A stretch of DNA of 64,000 nt from contig JAQGDQ010000317.1 of the NCBI GenBank assembly GCA_030141605.1, positions 1-64,000 of the forward strand, in the 5' to 3' direction. This stretch comes from Tubiluchus corallicola (lineage: Eukaryota > Priapulida > Priapulimorpha > Priapulimorphida > Tubiluchidae). This document shows positions 24,194 to 37,095 of this stretch, one piece after another; positions within the stretch are counted from its first letter, which is position 1, and each line of letters starts with the position of its first letter. The notes under the pieces are model-generated. The model was not told where the DNA came from. It saw nothing but the letters and a program-made list of their open reading frames with translations, and did not search any database. The position numbers and the translations under genes are program-made.

Positions 24194-25825
24194 GATGCAC
24201 AGCACAATCTTAATGATGCAAATTTAGCTCTTTAACAAATTTGTGGCAATTTTATCATCCCATCATAAGAATAGGTGCTTGAAATTAGGCGTCAACTTGC
24301 GTGTGTTAGTAAAGGTTGGTGAGAATTCCCTTAACAATGCGATCAGCTCCAATAACTTGACTCATCGATTTGTGTCACTTCAATTCACTCTCTTACTGTT
24401 AATCTAGATAGCACTTCTACTGACTCTACTGTCTAATAAAGGCTATTTACCCACCAAATGCATCTTAACACGATACTTTCATCAATTTCTTAGGATTTGA
24501 CTAGTTAAAGCAGCAAATTATTTTTTATTATAATTCTTCCCAATATTTTATTTTAAAATAAAAAGTGGTCGTGTTCATTTAGAATTCTCATTAGATGCTT
24601 AAGGTTTCTCGTAACTTCAAAATAAAACTGTGTTTATTTCTCTTCATGTTGGTAACTCGAGTTCAGCCATTCATTCTTTACTAAAATTTAATAATGTTTT
24701 GTGCTTATAGATACTGGCATAGGTATACAATTAGCTGGTAATTACTATAGCTTGGTTGTTAATTTATGGCAACAATGTGACATAGTTATGCAATTAAGGT
24801 GAATAAAATTTTAATAAATTTATTATTATTTAATTAAGTTATTTATTCTTGTTTGTAAACTATTCATATATACATGTACGAAAACAGTCACTAGCCCCTG
24901 CAAAATGTTCACTACAGTAGCCAGGTGTTGTCACAACATTACAAAAATAACAAAAATGATAGATATAATGTACAACACGATTATAAAAATGTAACAAATT
25001 ATACAATATGATCACATGTTAGTGACTATCTAATTCAGGCAAATGCACATTCAAGGCAAGTATGTGGTGATGTGAACATGGCAATGTGGTAATTGCAAGC
25101 AATCCCATAATATTCTTCTGTTCACAGGGTAGAGTCAATAAGTGAGTAAATTAAAGCACTGTGGTACAACAGAATCTGGGCAGCAAGTCATTTGCAATTG
25201 CACCAACAGTCCACAGCATTGCCATTGCAAATGGACCTTAAATTTTACATTAAATGATGCAGGCTTTACAGCTATTGTTTCTAATGTAACTTATGACAAT
25301 GTTCTTACATATTTGTCACTAAAACAGAAACTATCCTTTAACAAGTAATTAATTATATAATTTTGGATAATGAACTGTAAATACGCACAGCAATTGTGCT
25401 AAAACGTCTAGCTTAATAGCACGTATTGCAAACATATGAGAAAAATTCTGGACAAGACCTAGATAAAAAAAATCAGTGATCATAAATTATTTACAAGATT
25501 CTAATAAGACAACCTTGCTCTGCTACATGACTTATTCTTGCTTTTATCTATACATATACAAAACACTTTGAGTAGTAATATCATCACTCTCTGAAGATTG
25601 CACAGTATTATAACAACAGTGTTACAAGTAAATAGAGTATTAGATAAATATTTGTCAGTATATGATAACAAACACAAATAGATACTAGTAAAATAGATGT
25701 AAAATAACTTGCGAATTACTTTTGTTTTCAATTGCAAATTTCTATTTTCTTTTTAAAATCTTACTACATCATAGAAAAATATAGTTACACTTTGAGCACA
25801 TTAAGGTTTCATGTTTCCTGGTTGA
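24194..25825. other. Convergent 3' region between PNKP copy 2 and SLC25A21-A
   Basis: Both flanking genes end here. AATAAA for PNKP copy 2 lies at 24435-24440. Several short open frames have no domain or splice context. No other gene was supported. Confidence 0.6.
24435..24440 (+). terminator. Candidate poly(A) signal of PNKP copy 2
   Basis: AATAAA lies about 240 bases after the stop codon at 24193. It is inferred from motif and position only. Confidence 0.45.
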
Positions 25826-28800
25826 CTACAAATTCTTTCTCAGAAACTCGTAGACGTGTTCAAACACTAACAACATAATAGCTCCACCTGTGAGGACAAA
25901 CAATAGATGACATAATAGTCGAAATGCATAATATCACTACAATACTTTATGCTGAAGTCTTAAAAATATTAAAAACCAAAGCATTGCAAAATTTTCTTTC
26001 CAACGTCAATATGATCCACAGGAAATAACATTCAAAGTTGTTTTGACTTAATAAATGTATACTCAACATCATGCAGTTTCAAATAAATGCATTATCTGTA
26101 CACATGAGGCAGACTGCCAACCAGAGTCATACTGGTGCTGCCAACTTGCTACGACTTTCTGACAGAAAAGGCACAACAACTCAACAAGTGCTTCAAATGC
26201 ACTTGTACCAACAATCTAATGAGAGCAGCATAGCTATTACAATTGCTATTAGCAGCAAGTATATCAATTTCATTTGTATTTGGTTTTTACATTTAGTTAC
26301 AATACATAGAATACATACCTGGCCCAAGTCTCATTATCTTTGGTACCCAACCTTTAAACAATGCTAAAGCACTGAAAAAAAACAACATAATGCTTAAGTT
26401 CCAAAGACAGGGCAAAATCGCACCGCTGCAATAATAAATCAATTCAACAGGTCCATTAACTCCTACTATGTTCCACGTACTGAATAGTACATGGTGTAGC
26501 TACCATTACTGACAGAACAAACAAACTTCATAAAGGCAACTCATCGCACACTAATTGAATTTGCAACTTAAAGTTCTCTTGCTTAGCCTGTAATTGAAGC
26601 TCATCTGTGAAACTGCAAAAGTAGCTTACCAACAACTGGCAAAAGTAAAAAAGGGGTACCAAGAAATAAAAAATTATAACATTCACAATGCAATATCCAC
26701 AGAAATGATAATTACGAAAGGTCTCATCGCAAATAACTGATAGTCAAGTGACATTTCACTCACAAGTTACAAAAAGTATGTAGATAGTTTTCTAGATTTG
26801 GCACAATAGGCAGTTATTCCTTTTTCTTCACAGCAACTGTTCCACTAGTAGTTGTTACCATTAATTGTTTTGTTCTAATACTACCCCAAAACGAAAAACA
26901 GTTATAAAAAATGGTCTTCCAAGTACAAGTTACACAACCTTAACAGATATAAATCAAGACAGGCCGAGTAGCTTAGGGCACAATAATTCATTTGGAATAA
27001 TTTACAGTACCATATCTCACTTAAATACCATTATTTTTGATTCACATTTAAGCACCGTAGGTAAAGATTATATGAACACAATGCACAAAGTTTAAGTACA
27101 TCACAGCAGTCAAATGCTTTTAAACTGTTCAGACGAATTCAAGAACTTATAAGAACCTGCTTTTTTCTTTATCAAAATGAAGTTCAAGCACCATGAATAT
27201 GAGAAACTCGTTGGTTTGCTAGTCTACAGTGATGCATTACACTTGTATAAAATAACATTCAGATATTTTATTACAATCATGTGTTAAGTTTTTTTCAAAG
27301 TTGAGCTTAAGATAAAAAAAAAGTTCACTCTAGTTTTTGCCTTGGAGTGTATGGTTACTGACAATACCTTTCTTGTACTTTTGAAGTACACAGTATCGTC
27401 CATTTATAGGTTCCAATATTGTTAGGTATTTGGTTTCAAAATTTCACCTGGCATTAAAACGAAAATACGGCAGCAACTTACAATAACTTTTAACATCAGC
27501 ACCTAGGACAACGTACCCACACCAATTAGCAGATTAGCAAAAACCTATTTTATTATTCATAATTCAAAACAGAAAAAAGCTCACCCCTCTTCTTTATATA
27601 CAAGATTCATTGCTTGAAAACAAGCACGGTACTTGACTTCTCCAGCAACTGGCTGAGGTCCCTGTATGCGACTTTTAGCAACATCGAAGGGTATGTTAAC
27701 AGTAGAGGCAATAGTACCGGCAGCAAGCCCAATGGCAAACTTTCGGCAAAATTCCAATCTAGCATCCTGGAACCAGATAATGGAATTAATAATACACAAG
27801 CTACTTAACTATTCAACTAAATGGTTAGTGTAATTTAAAATCAGAAATGGAAAATCCGAGAAGCACCCTTCAAGATATTTATTTTAAAAAACTAGGCAGT
27901 ACAGTTTTAAAGATGTTTTCAGCTTTCTTATTTAAAAAACTGCCTCAAGTTTTAGTATTCGTATTATAAATATTCGTTCATGACAAGAAATACTAATTTA
28001 AAATAACTAAAATTTTTTGCCAGGGTACAAGAATACGTTTATAATCATTATTATTTTGATTTGCTTATGAACAAGTTATTTTACAATGCTTTGGCTTGCA
28101 ATAGAGAATTTTTTAGAGATAGATAAAAAGATAACTCAGTTCAGTTCACAAGCTACCAACAACTCCCTGAGAAGTTGTCGAGATGGTAAATAGAGAAGGA
28201 TGAGTCGTGAATTGATAATGACTTACAATTAGACTTGTAATTATTCTTAAAGAATTAATCATAAATGCTAATTATGCTGTAATCTAAACATAGTAAACTA
28301 GAAGCTACATGATAATGCTATCAGTAAGCATTTTCTTTTTACTACTAAACCAGTTATGGATTACGAAATTGCTTGAATGGGATTATTTCACCCTGTGGGC
28401 CTTGGGTTCTTTGTGATAAGTAATCTTAAAATCAACATTTAAAATTTAAACAAAAATATTAATACAATTCACATAACAAGATATACCTCATAATGTGGCA
28501 AGGCATCTTTAATGTTATGATAGAAGCCAAAGTAGATCATGTTCCACACACCGTGACGCCCAAGTGTGGCTGTTAAACCTTTGTTCAGTCCACGAAATCC
28601 TAATCCATTGCTATGTACTATCTCTCTCATTGTAGCATAGGCACTTTTTTGCTAAAATAGTTCACTAAAAATTTAGACAAATGTGGCTTCACTGTTCCAT
28701 ATGTACTAGTAGAAAATTAATATTCCAGTCAGAATACAAACCTCGAAGAAAATAATACTATTTATGCAAATGTGGGTGTTGCACTAGCGAAAAAGTACAG

Positions 28801-31800
28801 ATAAATGATAAAATTCAATTGTTGGCTTCAAGGCTGATTTTAATAATTTTAGCATTGTGGACTGGGATATGTACAAAGTAGTTCAATTCCATTAATTTTG
28901 TTTTCAAGCACCTAACTGTATAGTATTACTGTATATCTTTTCTCTACAGATCTGTTTTACTGCATCTTTTATGAAAATACATAATTAGTCATTTTTATAT
29001 ACTGTAGGCTTTGCTATAAAACTGGTTGCTTTTCATATACTTCAATACTTTGAAGATGAATGCTAGGCTGGCTAGGCCAGTCGAAACATTTGTCATGCTT
29101 TTGATATTTTATGTTTTAAAATTTTTATCGCGAGTTGTTTCTTTTAGTAAGTCTATTTTTAGACTGAAATTAAATGCAAAAGTATAATTTTATTAATTGT
29201 TCAACACTAATAAAACTAATAAATGCTTAGATGATAACTGGATATGTATAATGCTTGAGTTCCAGCACTAATGAATAAATAATGAAGAATAAATTCCTAC
29301 TAAGATCTCAAATCTCCCTAAGCAAAGTACACCTCCCAACTCACCTGCAACAAGTTCACATCACGCTGTGATTGCAATGTAACTTTCACAACCTCAAAAG
29401 GATTAATAACTATTGCCTCGGTGAGTCCTGCAAACAATCCAGCCATTGTCAACCCCTGAAACATACTGTATACAGATTCGGGTAATAAAGATACAAGTAA
29501 AAAAACAATAAAGATAAAAAGTCAATAAACAAAACAGGCAATGGTAATACAGACAAAAGTAAATCAGGCAACAGCAAAAAGACACAACAAAAAGTTAAAA
29601 ATGTGGTAGGTAATAAAAATTATGAAAAAAAATCAAGGTTCAAAAAATATCAGACTTGAAAAAAGCAAATCTGAAAAAGCAATAGGTAAATAGGTATATA
29701 CATTTTGCAGAATGACCACCAATCTGGGCATGTGAGGTATAAAACGTTTAGTGTCCTGTAATTTTTAGCTTTTTCTAAATGAAGTAAGTGGCTAAAGAAA
29801 AAGGAAACAAAAACATTCATGTAAAAACACATTAAACTGTAAAACAAAGAAATTCATTTCAGACAAGTCAATGATTAAGTGACAGCTTGACTGCATGATC
29901 AGAAAGTAATTTAAAGGTAGCATGTTGATTACATTTAGAATCATTTATTGTAACAAAGCATTCTTTTTGCTTTGCTTATTTTATTTTAGATTTATTTACC
30001 TTTGCAATTTTACTGTGCTACCTTTGTTACCTTTGCTTTTTTATCCATCGACTTTTTACCCAATGAGTTTTTTCTTGTGACGTATTTACCATTTCCTTTT
30101 TTGCAATTGCTTTTTTACTATTCTCTTTCATATCACTGTCTTATTAACCTCAGTGTCTTCTTCAGTGTTGTTTTTTTGCTTTTGTTGTTACTAAATATGT
30201 GTTTTACATTTCATTTTTTACTTTATTTTTTATGTGTATAAGAATATGTAAAAAAAGAACACAAACTAAGCACATAAAATGCTGTCATCATTAAAAATTG
30301 TGGAACAAGTTTTAAATAGGTTTATCACTTACCAAACCACTTGGAGTTGGTGCACCAAATGAGCACAATTTCTTGTATTGTTCAAATGTGAAAAACTAAA
30401 ACAGAAACTTCAAGTTTTAGGTATAAGTAAAGATGCAATTAAAAAATTAAGCAATTTAGCAAACTATAATGCATTCACAATAATTACAAGACAAACAATC
30501 CAAATAATATACTTCTTAGGTAAATCTGGAAGTCCTACACATTTCATCAAATAGGTACTAAAACATCTTCATTTTGTGATGCTTGAACTTTTTGTTTGTA
30601 AAACAAAATGGCTTACAGTAGCAGCAGTTGTGTTACAAACCTTTGTTGCCCGTTTTGGCGTTTCAGCAAGAATGGGTGGCAAAATTCCTTTGTAGAATGA
30701 AATAATACTGAAATAAAAAATAACAAGCTTCGTTAAACATTCTTTCACAAGTAACATAGCCCCCACAAAATAATATCCAAAAATTACAAGCTTTATTAAA
30801 CCCGTTAGGACTACAAACCATGATAACATAATATAAAATAGGTATCTGACATATTTGTATTTCACTATCGATTGTCTTTCAAACACTATGTCGTAAACTT
30901 CACCTTCGACTTTTCTATTTCACTATCCATTGTCTTTCAAACACTATGTCGTAAACTTCGCCTAGGACTTTTCTATTTCACTATCCATTGTCTTTCAAAC
31001 ACTATGTCGTAAACTTCGCCTAGGACTTTTCTTTCTCTTATGTGCTATGATTTCACATAATTGCCCCTGCTGTGCCCACAGAATAAAAAAGTAATATCTT
31101 CTTATCACATTTTAACATTTTTGATATCATAAATTCATGGTGAACAAAAGAGACTGTGTTTCTCTGTATTCTTAATCTCAAAATTGACATAATTTTTTTT
31201 TTGTCCACATAGGACCAAGGACACACCAAGGACCAACTATTTTCTAAACATCCATCTTAGATCCATATTCATCTTCAGCTAGTTTAAATTTTTATTGCAC
31301 ACTGCATTTTGTAATTTTGTTAAATCTAAAACATGCTGTGAACAATAATATAATGATTAAAACAAATCTATCACTTTCCATTTTCATTTTTTGATCTTAT
31401 AGTGCTTCAAGTTTCAACTATGTTCAAGAGCAAAAGGTTTTTACAGCTTCATCAGTATGGCAGTCATAATTTCAAAATAGACATACAAGTCACTCACGTA
31501 GTTGCATAGCAGGTAGACAGAGGTGTTCCTCTTTCGCTTTAGTTAGTAAAAGTGAATAGTACCCAAATTTTTCACATTTCATGATCACGGTCTCCAAGAT
31601 TTCAAGCGGATGGCTGACCTTCAGTTAAGATTAAATTTTGACTCATGTTGTGATGGAATGAGTATAATCTTGATTTAGTATTTTTTAACTGTATACTAAA
31701 GCATACATGTATGTGGCTGAAAAAAGAAGCACTTGTAATACAGTTTATCAGTAAATTAAGACTGAAGTGCGAAACAGAACTGCAAGCAGTGACATTTTAG

Positions 31801-34117
31801 TGCTCTGACATCAATAAATAAAGTACATTTGCTGCAATAATAATACACATGTGCTTGTAAAAGTAATTAGACACTCATATATTTAAAAAACAAATAATGG
31901 CTATGCACTCTCAGTACTTCACCAATATTATTTACATCCATACTGCACACTGTGGTAAATGTCAGTACTAAGGTAATAAAATTAAATTTTTAATATTTCA
32001 GTGCAGAACAATGAATGTAACAAACCCTTCTTGAGCATAAATACGGCGAAAACAATCCGCAAGTGATTTGTAGCGCTGTAAGTCATCAGCTCCACGCTGT
32101 ATCTGAAACCTGGTTTTGACAAGGTCCAAGGGATGCATAAGTGACACTTCTACAAACCCTGAAATTGGCCAAAAAAGCAGTAAAAAATTAGGAGCAAGTG
32201 CAAGACACAAATTCGTATTATTTTTTGTTTATCAAATATCACAAAGGCTACATTTCCCTGAAAATGCAGTAATACATTACAGTACCCCAAAGTTAAAAAA
32301 TAACACAACAACTTCATAAGATCAGTTTGTCGACAAGCATTGAACTTTAAAGCAGTCAAACTTTAGCATCTGACAGTTTCATCCTTAATAAATTGAGCAT
32401 CATATAAATAAGCTCTGTACCTCCTGGCACTCAAGGCAATTAGAAAATGCCGACAGCTGTAATTTAGAAAGGATTATCATCCAACTAAAAGCAATCATCA
32501 CACTTTTGCTTTTCGGGGATCAAGGAAGCAGTACGGTATGTCTGGTATGGTATGGCAACAGCCATACTACTTTTTCGGCTAATTACCAACGTTTTTATTA
32601 GTATGAGAATTTCTTAAACCAACTTCTTCATGAAGAAATGAAGCAAGCGATCTTAAATGAATTTTTGTAATTTTTAGTGGTAATAATCACATTTGGAGAT
32701 TTTTTTATTTTCCTTTTTATTGATTAGATTATATAAATTAGTATTTTTAAATAATAATTGTACATAGGAATTTTGACACAAATTTCTAAAATTCATACAA
32801 AGCCTTTGCAATGCATGCTAAGGTGACAAGTGATGACTCATACTTTATGTACATATTTTTATATTACAATATCACACTAATGAATGAAATATGACAGGAC
32901 ATTATGGAATCCGGCTTTATTACAATGTAAGCAGTTGCTAAGCACAGACACAGAACTTTTTGCTTTGCTTGCATAATAATAGGCCTAATTTATGGTATTT
33001 TAACAAGCTTAATGCTTCCAGGAAAAGAAGTAGCAATTAATTAAAAAAACTGATAACTTTCATTACATGATTAACCTTGCTCTATTATTGGTAAGTACTA
33101 TTATAATTACAACATGTATTTACGCTTGTTCTGAAAACATATGGTTTAATTTGCATAAAATTGCGAAATTCGTCTGGTTCTTCCAGCTGCAACCTGTGAA
33201 ATATCTGGGAGAAACTTCCTTTCTCAGTTCTAGGCAGTAGCCACTTTTTTGCCTGCAAGCTGTTTTTAGACTTCTCTTTCTTTTCTGTACAGACTATAAT
33301 AATAATAATTAAAGCACACTTTTGCTTTTGCACAACCTTTTGTGGAGACAAATTTAAACTTATATTATCAAATTTAAATAAATTTTTCTGATTTCGTTAA
33401 TGACCCCGATAGTCTAAACACACGTACACTTATCCGGGATACATGACGTACATAAGTGTCAGTCACTCACGACGGGAATGCACAATAATATAAACGGGGA
33501 GTTATATTGACAGCTTTCATCGCGTAGACTTAAAATAATAATAATAATAGTGATACATTATTTACCAGAACTACCAGGGAGACCATCAGTGCAAGCTTTA
33601 ATGCTTTTGATTGCTAAAATGCATTTTTTGGACATTCATTTGCACCATGCAGTTCAGCCAGCAGAATAATTAATCTATTTTTACATATTGTGCAAATGAT
33701 AAATCATTAAATGTCGGACATTGAAGCTTAGAGCAGAAATACAAGTGTGCCCTGACATTCCACGCACCACGGGAACCATATAAAATTACACTAGATAATG
33801 TTACATCGTTGCCACGCATTCCGCAAGCGCCCTACAATAATATTCCGAAAGGAATGCTGCAATTTTTATTTTAATTGAGTTGAAATGAATGCTGCAGTAT
33901 CTACAATGAGATTCAAAAATCTTTTTCGTTAACGTTAACACATCAGCTTAAATCAACTAAAACGACATTACTTATGAACAAATACTGTACCCGCACAGCC
34001 GCCTGCGGCAATTTGCATGAAACCCAACTTTACCAATCCATGTTTTCGTGAATCAGAAGCTACTAGTTTCTTGTCAAAAAGCTCCTTTTCGACTTGCCTG
34101 TCCATAGGAGCCGACAT
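25826..34117 (-). CDS. SLC25A21: Mitochondrial 2-oxodicarboxylate carrier SLC25A21, copy A, 9 exons
   Basis: This inner-membrane carrier exchanges 2-oxoadipate and related dicarboxylates for 2-oxoglutarate in lysine and tryptophan breakdown. Minus-strand exons: 33991-34117, 32026-32158, 30641-30707, 30333-30395, 29345-29455, 28487-28651, 27585-27766, 26319-26371, 25826-25887. All introns are GT-AG and phases agree. The product is 320 residues. The three carrier signatures are visible as HPLDLVKTRF, NPFEVVKVTL and IPFDVAKSRI, one per two-helix repeat. The stretches FYKGILPPILAETPKRA, LNKGLTATLGRHGVWN and PKIMRLGPGGA identify the ODC subfamily. The start chosen (MSAPMDRQ at 34117) gives the usual short N-terminus; a longer open frame upstream looks like UTR. 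It is divergent from copy B. Confidence 0.95.
30858..31031. repeat. 58 bp tandem repeat, three copies, in SLC25A21-A intron 2
   Basis: Units beginning TATTTCACTATC at 30858, 30916 and 30974 share the core TTGTCTTTCAAACACTATG. Copies 2 and 3 are nearly identical; copy 1 differs at a few bases. It lies wholly in intron. Confidence 0.9.
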
Positions 34118-37095
34118 GTTGGAACAGATGGTGCCATCTACCGCAAACGTAGGTGCCACATTCTCAACTACCATAATTAGAATTATTATGATAATTTTAA
34201 GGCCTTTAATTTTGATAGGACTTCGGAGTCCTAAAACCGATGACCAGTTGAACAAAGTTAATGTTATTGAGTAAACCGGAAACAAAATTATTTAAACTGA
34301 ATATGTGAGAAACAAGGATAATATATTATATTTTTATTCTTCTTTTTTGTATATTGCCAGTAAGCACTTATGATATTGAGACTATAATCCCAATCAAGAT
34401 AAACCACTATGTGACCCACACATTTGGATAGCAATGGATACAGGACATAGGTCATTTGGATACATCAGATTTTCATAATAAATAAATTTCAACGTGTGAA
34501 TAATTTTCAGGATCAGCGGTATAGCACAATTGAATGTAGAGCTGTGCATAACCAGCACGTATAGGCCTTTTGTTTAACTTAGTTTGATAGCCATAGACCC
34601 CTTTTAATGTACCATTAATCCGTCCCTGTGTGTGTCATAATGGTCCAATGACATCACACCCTAAAGTAGACTAAAGAAAGATAAAGTCTTATTTTGACGT
34701 TCTAAAGTCATATATTTTTGAACCTGCAAATTTTTAGCGCTGCTTGTTTTTTGCAAATTATGGAAACTATATAAATTTAGACTCTAGGCTATAGATAATC
34801 TCGTTTAATCGACAACTTTATTGGTACATTATATATAACAATTTATTTGTTTTGCTGCAAGAGTTAATAGTTTGTACAAAACTCTCGGTGCTACTACTGT
34901 CTACTAATAGCCATAAACACTTATTTCATGAAAATGTATTTCTATATAATTTACCTGTATGTAAACTCATTTTGCTAAATGGCTAATATTACAGAACATT
35001 TATTCATGAAAGTCGTGTTGAAACAACAGAGAATCTAACAGCCTGCTAAAAATAAGCCCCTGTGCAATGTTTTGTGTAGAAGACTCATGTGCATCGCACA
35101 GCCTATGATTTTGAAGTAGATAATATTTCAATAAATCTAAATCTGATCTAAAAAAAAGACTGTATGATCAGGACAGAATGGACTGGAACGACCAGACCTT
35201 GATCTTGTCTAACAGGTTGGACCATGATCAGTGAACATAGCATAGTGACTGAAACTCAAAAGATAAGCTTGCAAAACATCTGCATACTGTGTTGGCAGAT
35301 ATTTAATTCATCTCTGGATCTCTGCTAGTCTATGGTGTCGTTGAATTTTATGGTCTCAAAATTGCAGATTGTGCAAGATGCACAGAAACATCTACACTAA
35401 AATTTATATTGACACATACTATAAGTTCTCCATTGTTTCAGATAGTTGATGCAATAAATTCTTCTTTACTGTTACTGTTATTTCCTCTCTCTGGTAAAAG
35501 GCATATATAATATGGTACACGCTATATTGCGACAGCAGTGCTTTGATAATTGGTATTATACGTAATAGGGGTGAGCATTCTCTACCAGAAAGCGAATTCG
35601 AATCGAACCGAATTTGTGACTTTCGAATTCGAATCGAACCGAACTTCAGTGTTTCGAATTCGAACCGAATTCGAATTGAGATTTAACGATTTTCGAACAA
35701 GATTTCGAACCACCAGTAAAAATTGGTCTTACAAAGATCATGTGTATCACTAGATTTTGCTCCGCAATAAAACGACTAGTAATTTGTTTAAAATTGTGCA
35801 CAGAAATCACTGCTAAATTGTGTGTTGTTTCAATCGTTTTAGTGATCAGGAACATATGTGATTGAAGTGCTAAATTATTCGAATCTATAGTTTGGGATTC
35901 GAATCGAGTTCGAACGTTTGAACTCGAACGTTCGATGCTCACCCCTAATACGTAATGTAACGCATATAAATATTTTCATATTACATTTTTTTAACTTTAA
36001 CCCAATGACAATGTGATGCGCGCGAGGAAAACACAACACAGAATGGTTGGTAGTTATCGGTTAGTTTTGCGTGGTGTAATGGTTTTCCTACGTTTTCTGT
36101 TCCTGTGATTCTAATCCTAGTAAATATAATTTTCAGCTACTTGGTATCGCAAGTTGATCGAAATCGACTCATCAAAGCGCTTTTAAAATTTCTTGCGTTA
36201 GTTACAATAATTATCACATTTTAAAAAGTTAATGAATTGAACCGTACTCGTGATGCAAGTATGGGGTCTTTATTACGTTAAAATACAGATTACAGCAAAA
36301 CTAAGGCCGGATTAATGCATCATTCGCACTCATAATAACGAGTAAAGTCTAATCTACATGAGCAAATTTTTGTGACACTGAAGTTAGACTCACCTGTTGG
36401 TGAGCGTGCTAGTTATCCAGGCTTGGCTTTCATGTTAGCTATCACTTCTGGTGTACAAGTACAAGCTATAAATTTCTTCACAAAGCTCCAAAGCGTTTGT
36501 GCCGAGCTGTAATCAACATGTTAAGGCAGAATAATATCATAATCCTGAAAAGTAGTGAAATTTTGATGGGGTCGTGCTTTTGGAAGTAATGAATTTGACA
36601 GAAATCATTGACAACTTGAGCAAGTGATATCAAAATAGCAAAAGCAGCTCTTTTGCCTGTTCCATCTGTCTGGAAGTTTCAGCTTTTCCTAGCCTAACAC
36701 TACTTATAAATCAAACATTCTTAATAATTTCTTAATCATCTTGCTTAAGTAAAAGTTGCAGAAATAGTGCAAAATAAATTCTCCGTATTTCACTTGCTCC
36801 ATCATTTTCTAAAGAGTTGTGCTGTTTAGAAATGGTCCCAGGGCAACTATTTGAAGATAACACGAGGTTAAGATATTTTATTACTACATATTAGACTGAA
36901 AATCATCTGGTGAGCTGTGAATTTTTCAGCAATTGCAACTTGCATGTGCATTGGAAAGAAGTATGCTGTTGAGAAACTATGTGCAATGGAATTATGAATG
37001 TGCTCAATCTATGCAGCTAAAGAAAATATTGAAATCTACGATGATTAAAGTACTTATATTTTGGTTGATTTTTTTTAGATAAGAAGATAAGCAAC
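34118..37095. other. Divergent intergenic region between the SLC25A21 copies
   Basis: About 3 kb separates the two start codons, so it must hold both promoters. A splice acceptor (TTTTTTAG at 37078) lies 17 bases before the copy B ATG, which implies a non-coding 5' exon or a trans-spliced leader. It contains the hAT-like miniature element at 35566-35947. A slightly GC-richer patch near 36015-36070 could be the copy B promoter; this is a guess. Confidence 0.6.
35566..35947. mobile_element. hAT-type miniature inverted-repeat element with 8 bp TSD
   Basis: The termini TAGGGGTGAGCAT and ATGCTCACCCCTA are perfect inverted repeats. They are flanked on both sides by ATACGTAA (35558-35565 and 35948-35955), an exact 8 bp target duplication as made by hAT transposases. 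The 382 bp interior has many copies of TTCGAATTCGAA-like and TCGAACCGAA motifs near both ends and no transposase frame. It is therefore non-autonomous. Confidence 0.85.

Noticed and set aside
34118-34285. N-terminal extension of SLC25A21-A to 34285
   Set aside because: The added hydrophobic Ile-rich residues are low-complexity and not found in the family; the ATG at 34117 gives a normal carrier length.
35550-35942. Arg/Thr/Glu/Phe-rich frames
   Set aside because: They arise from TTCGAA motif repeats of the hAT miniature element.
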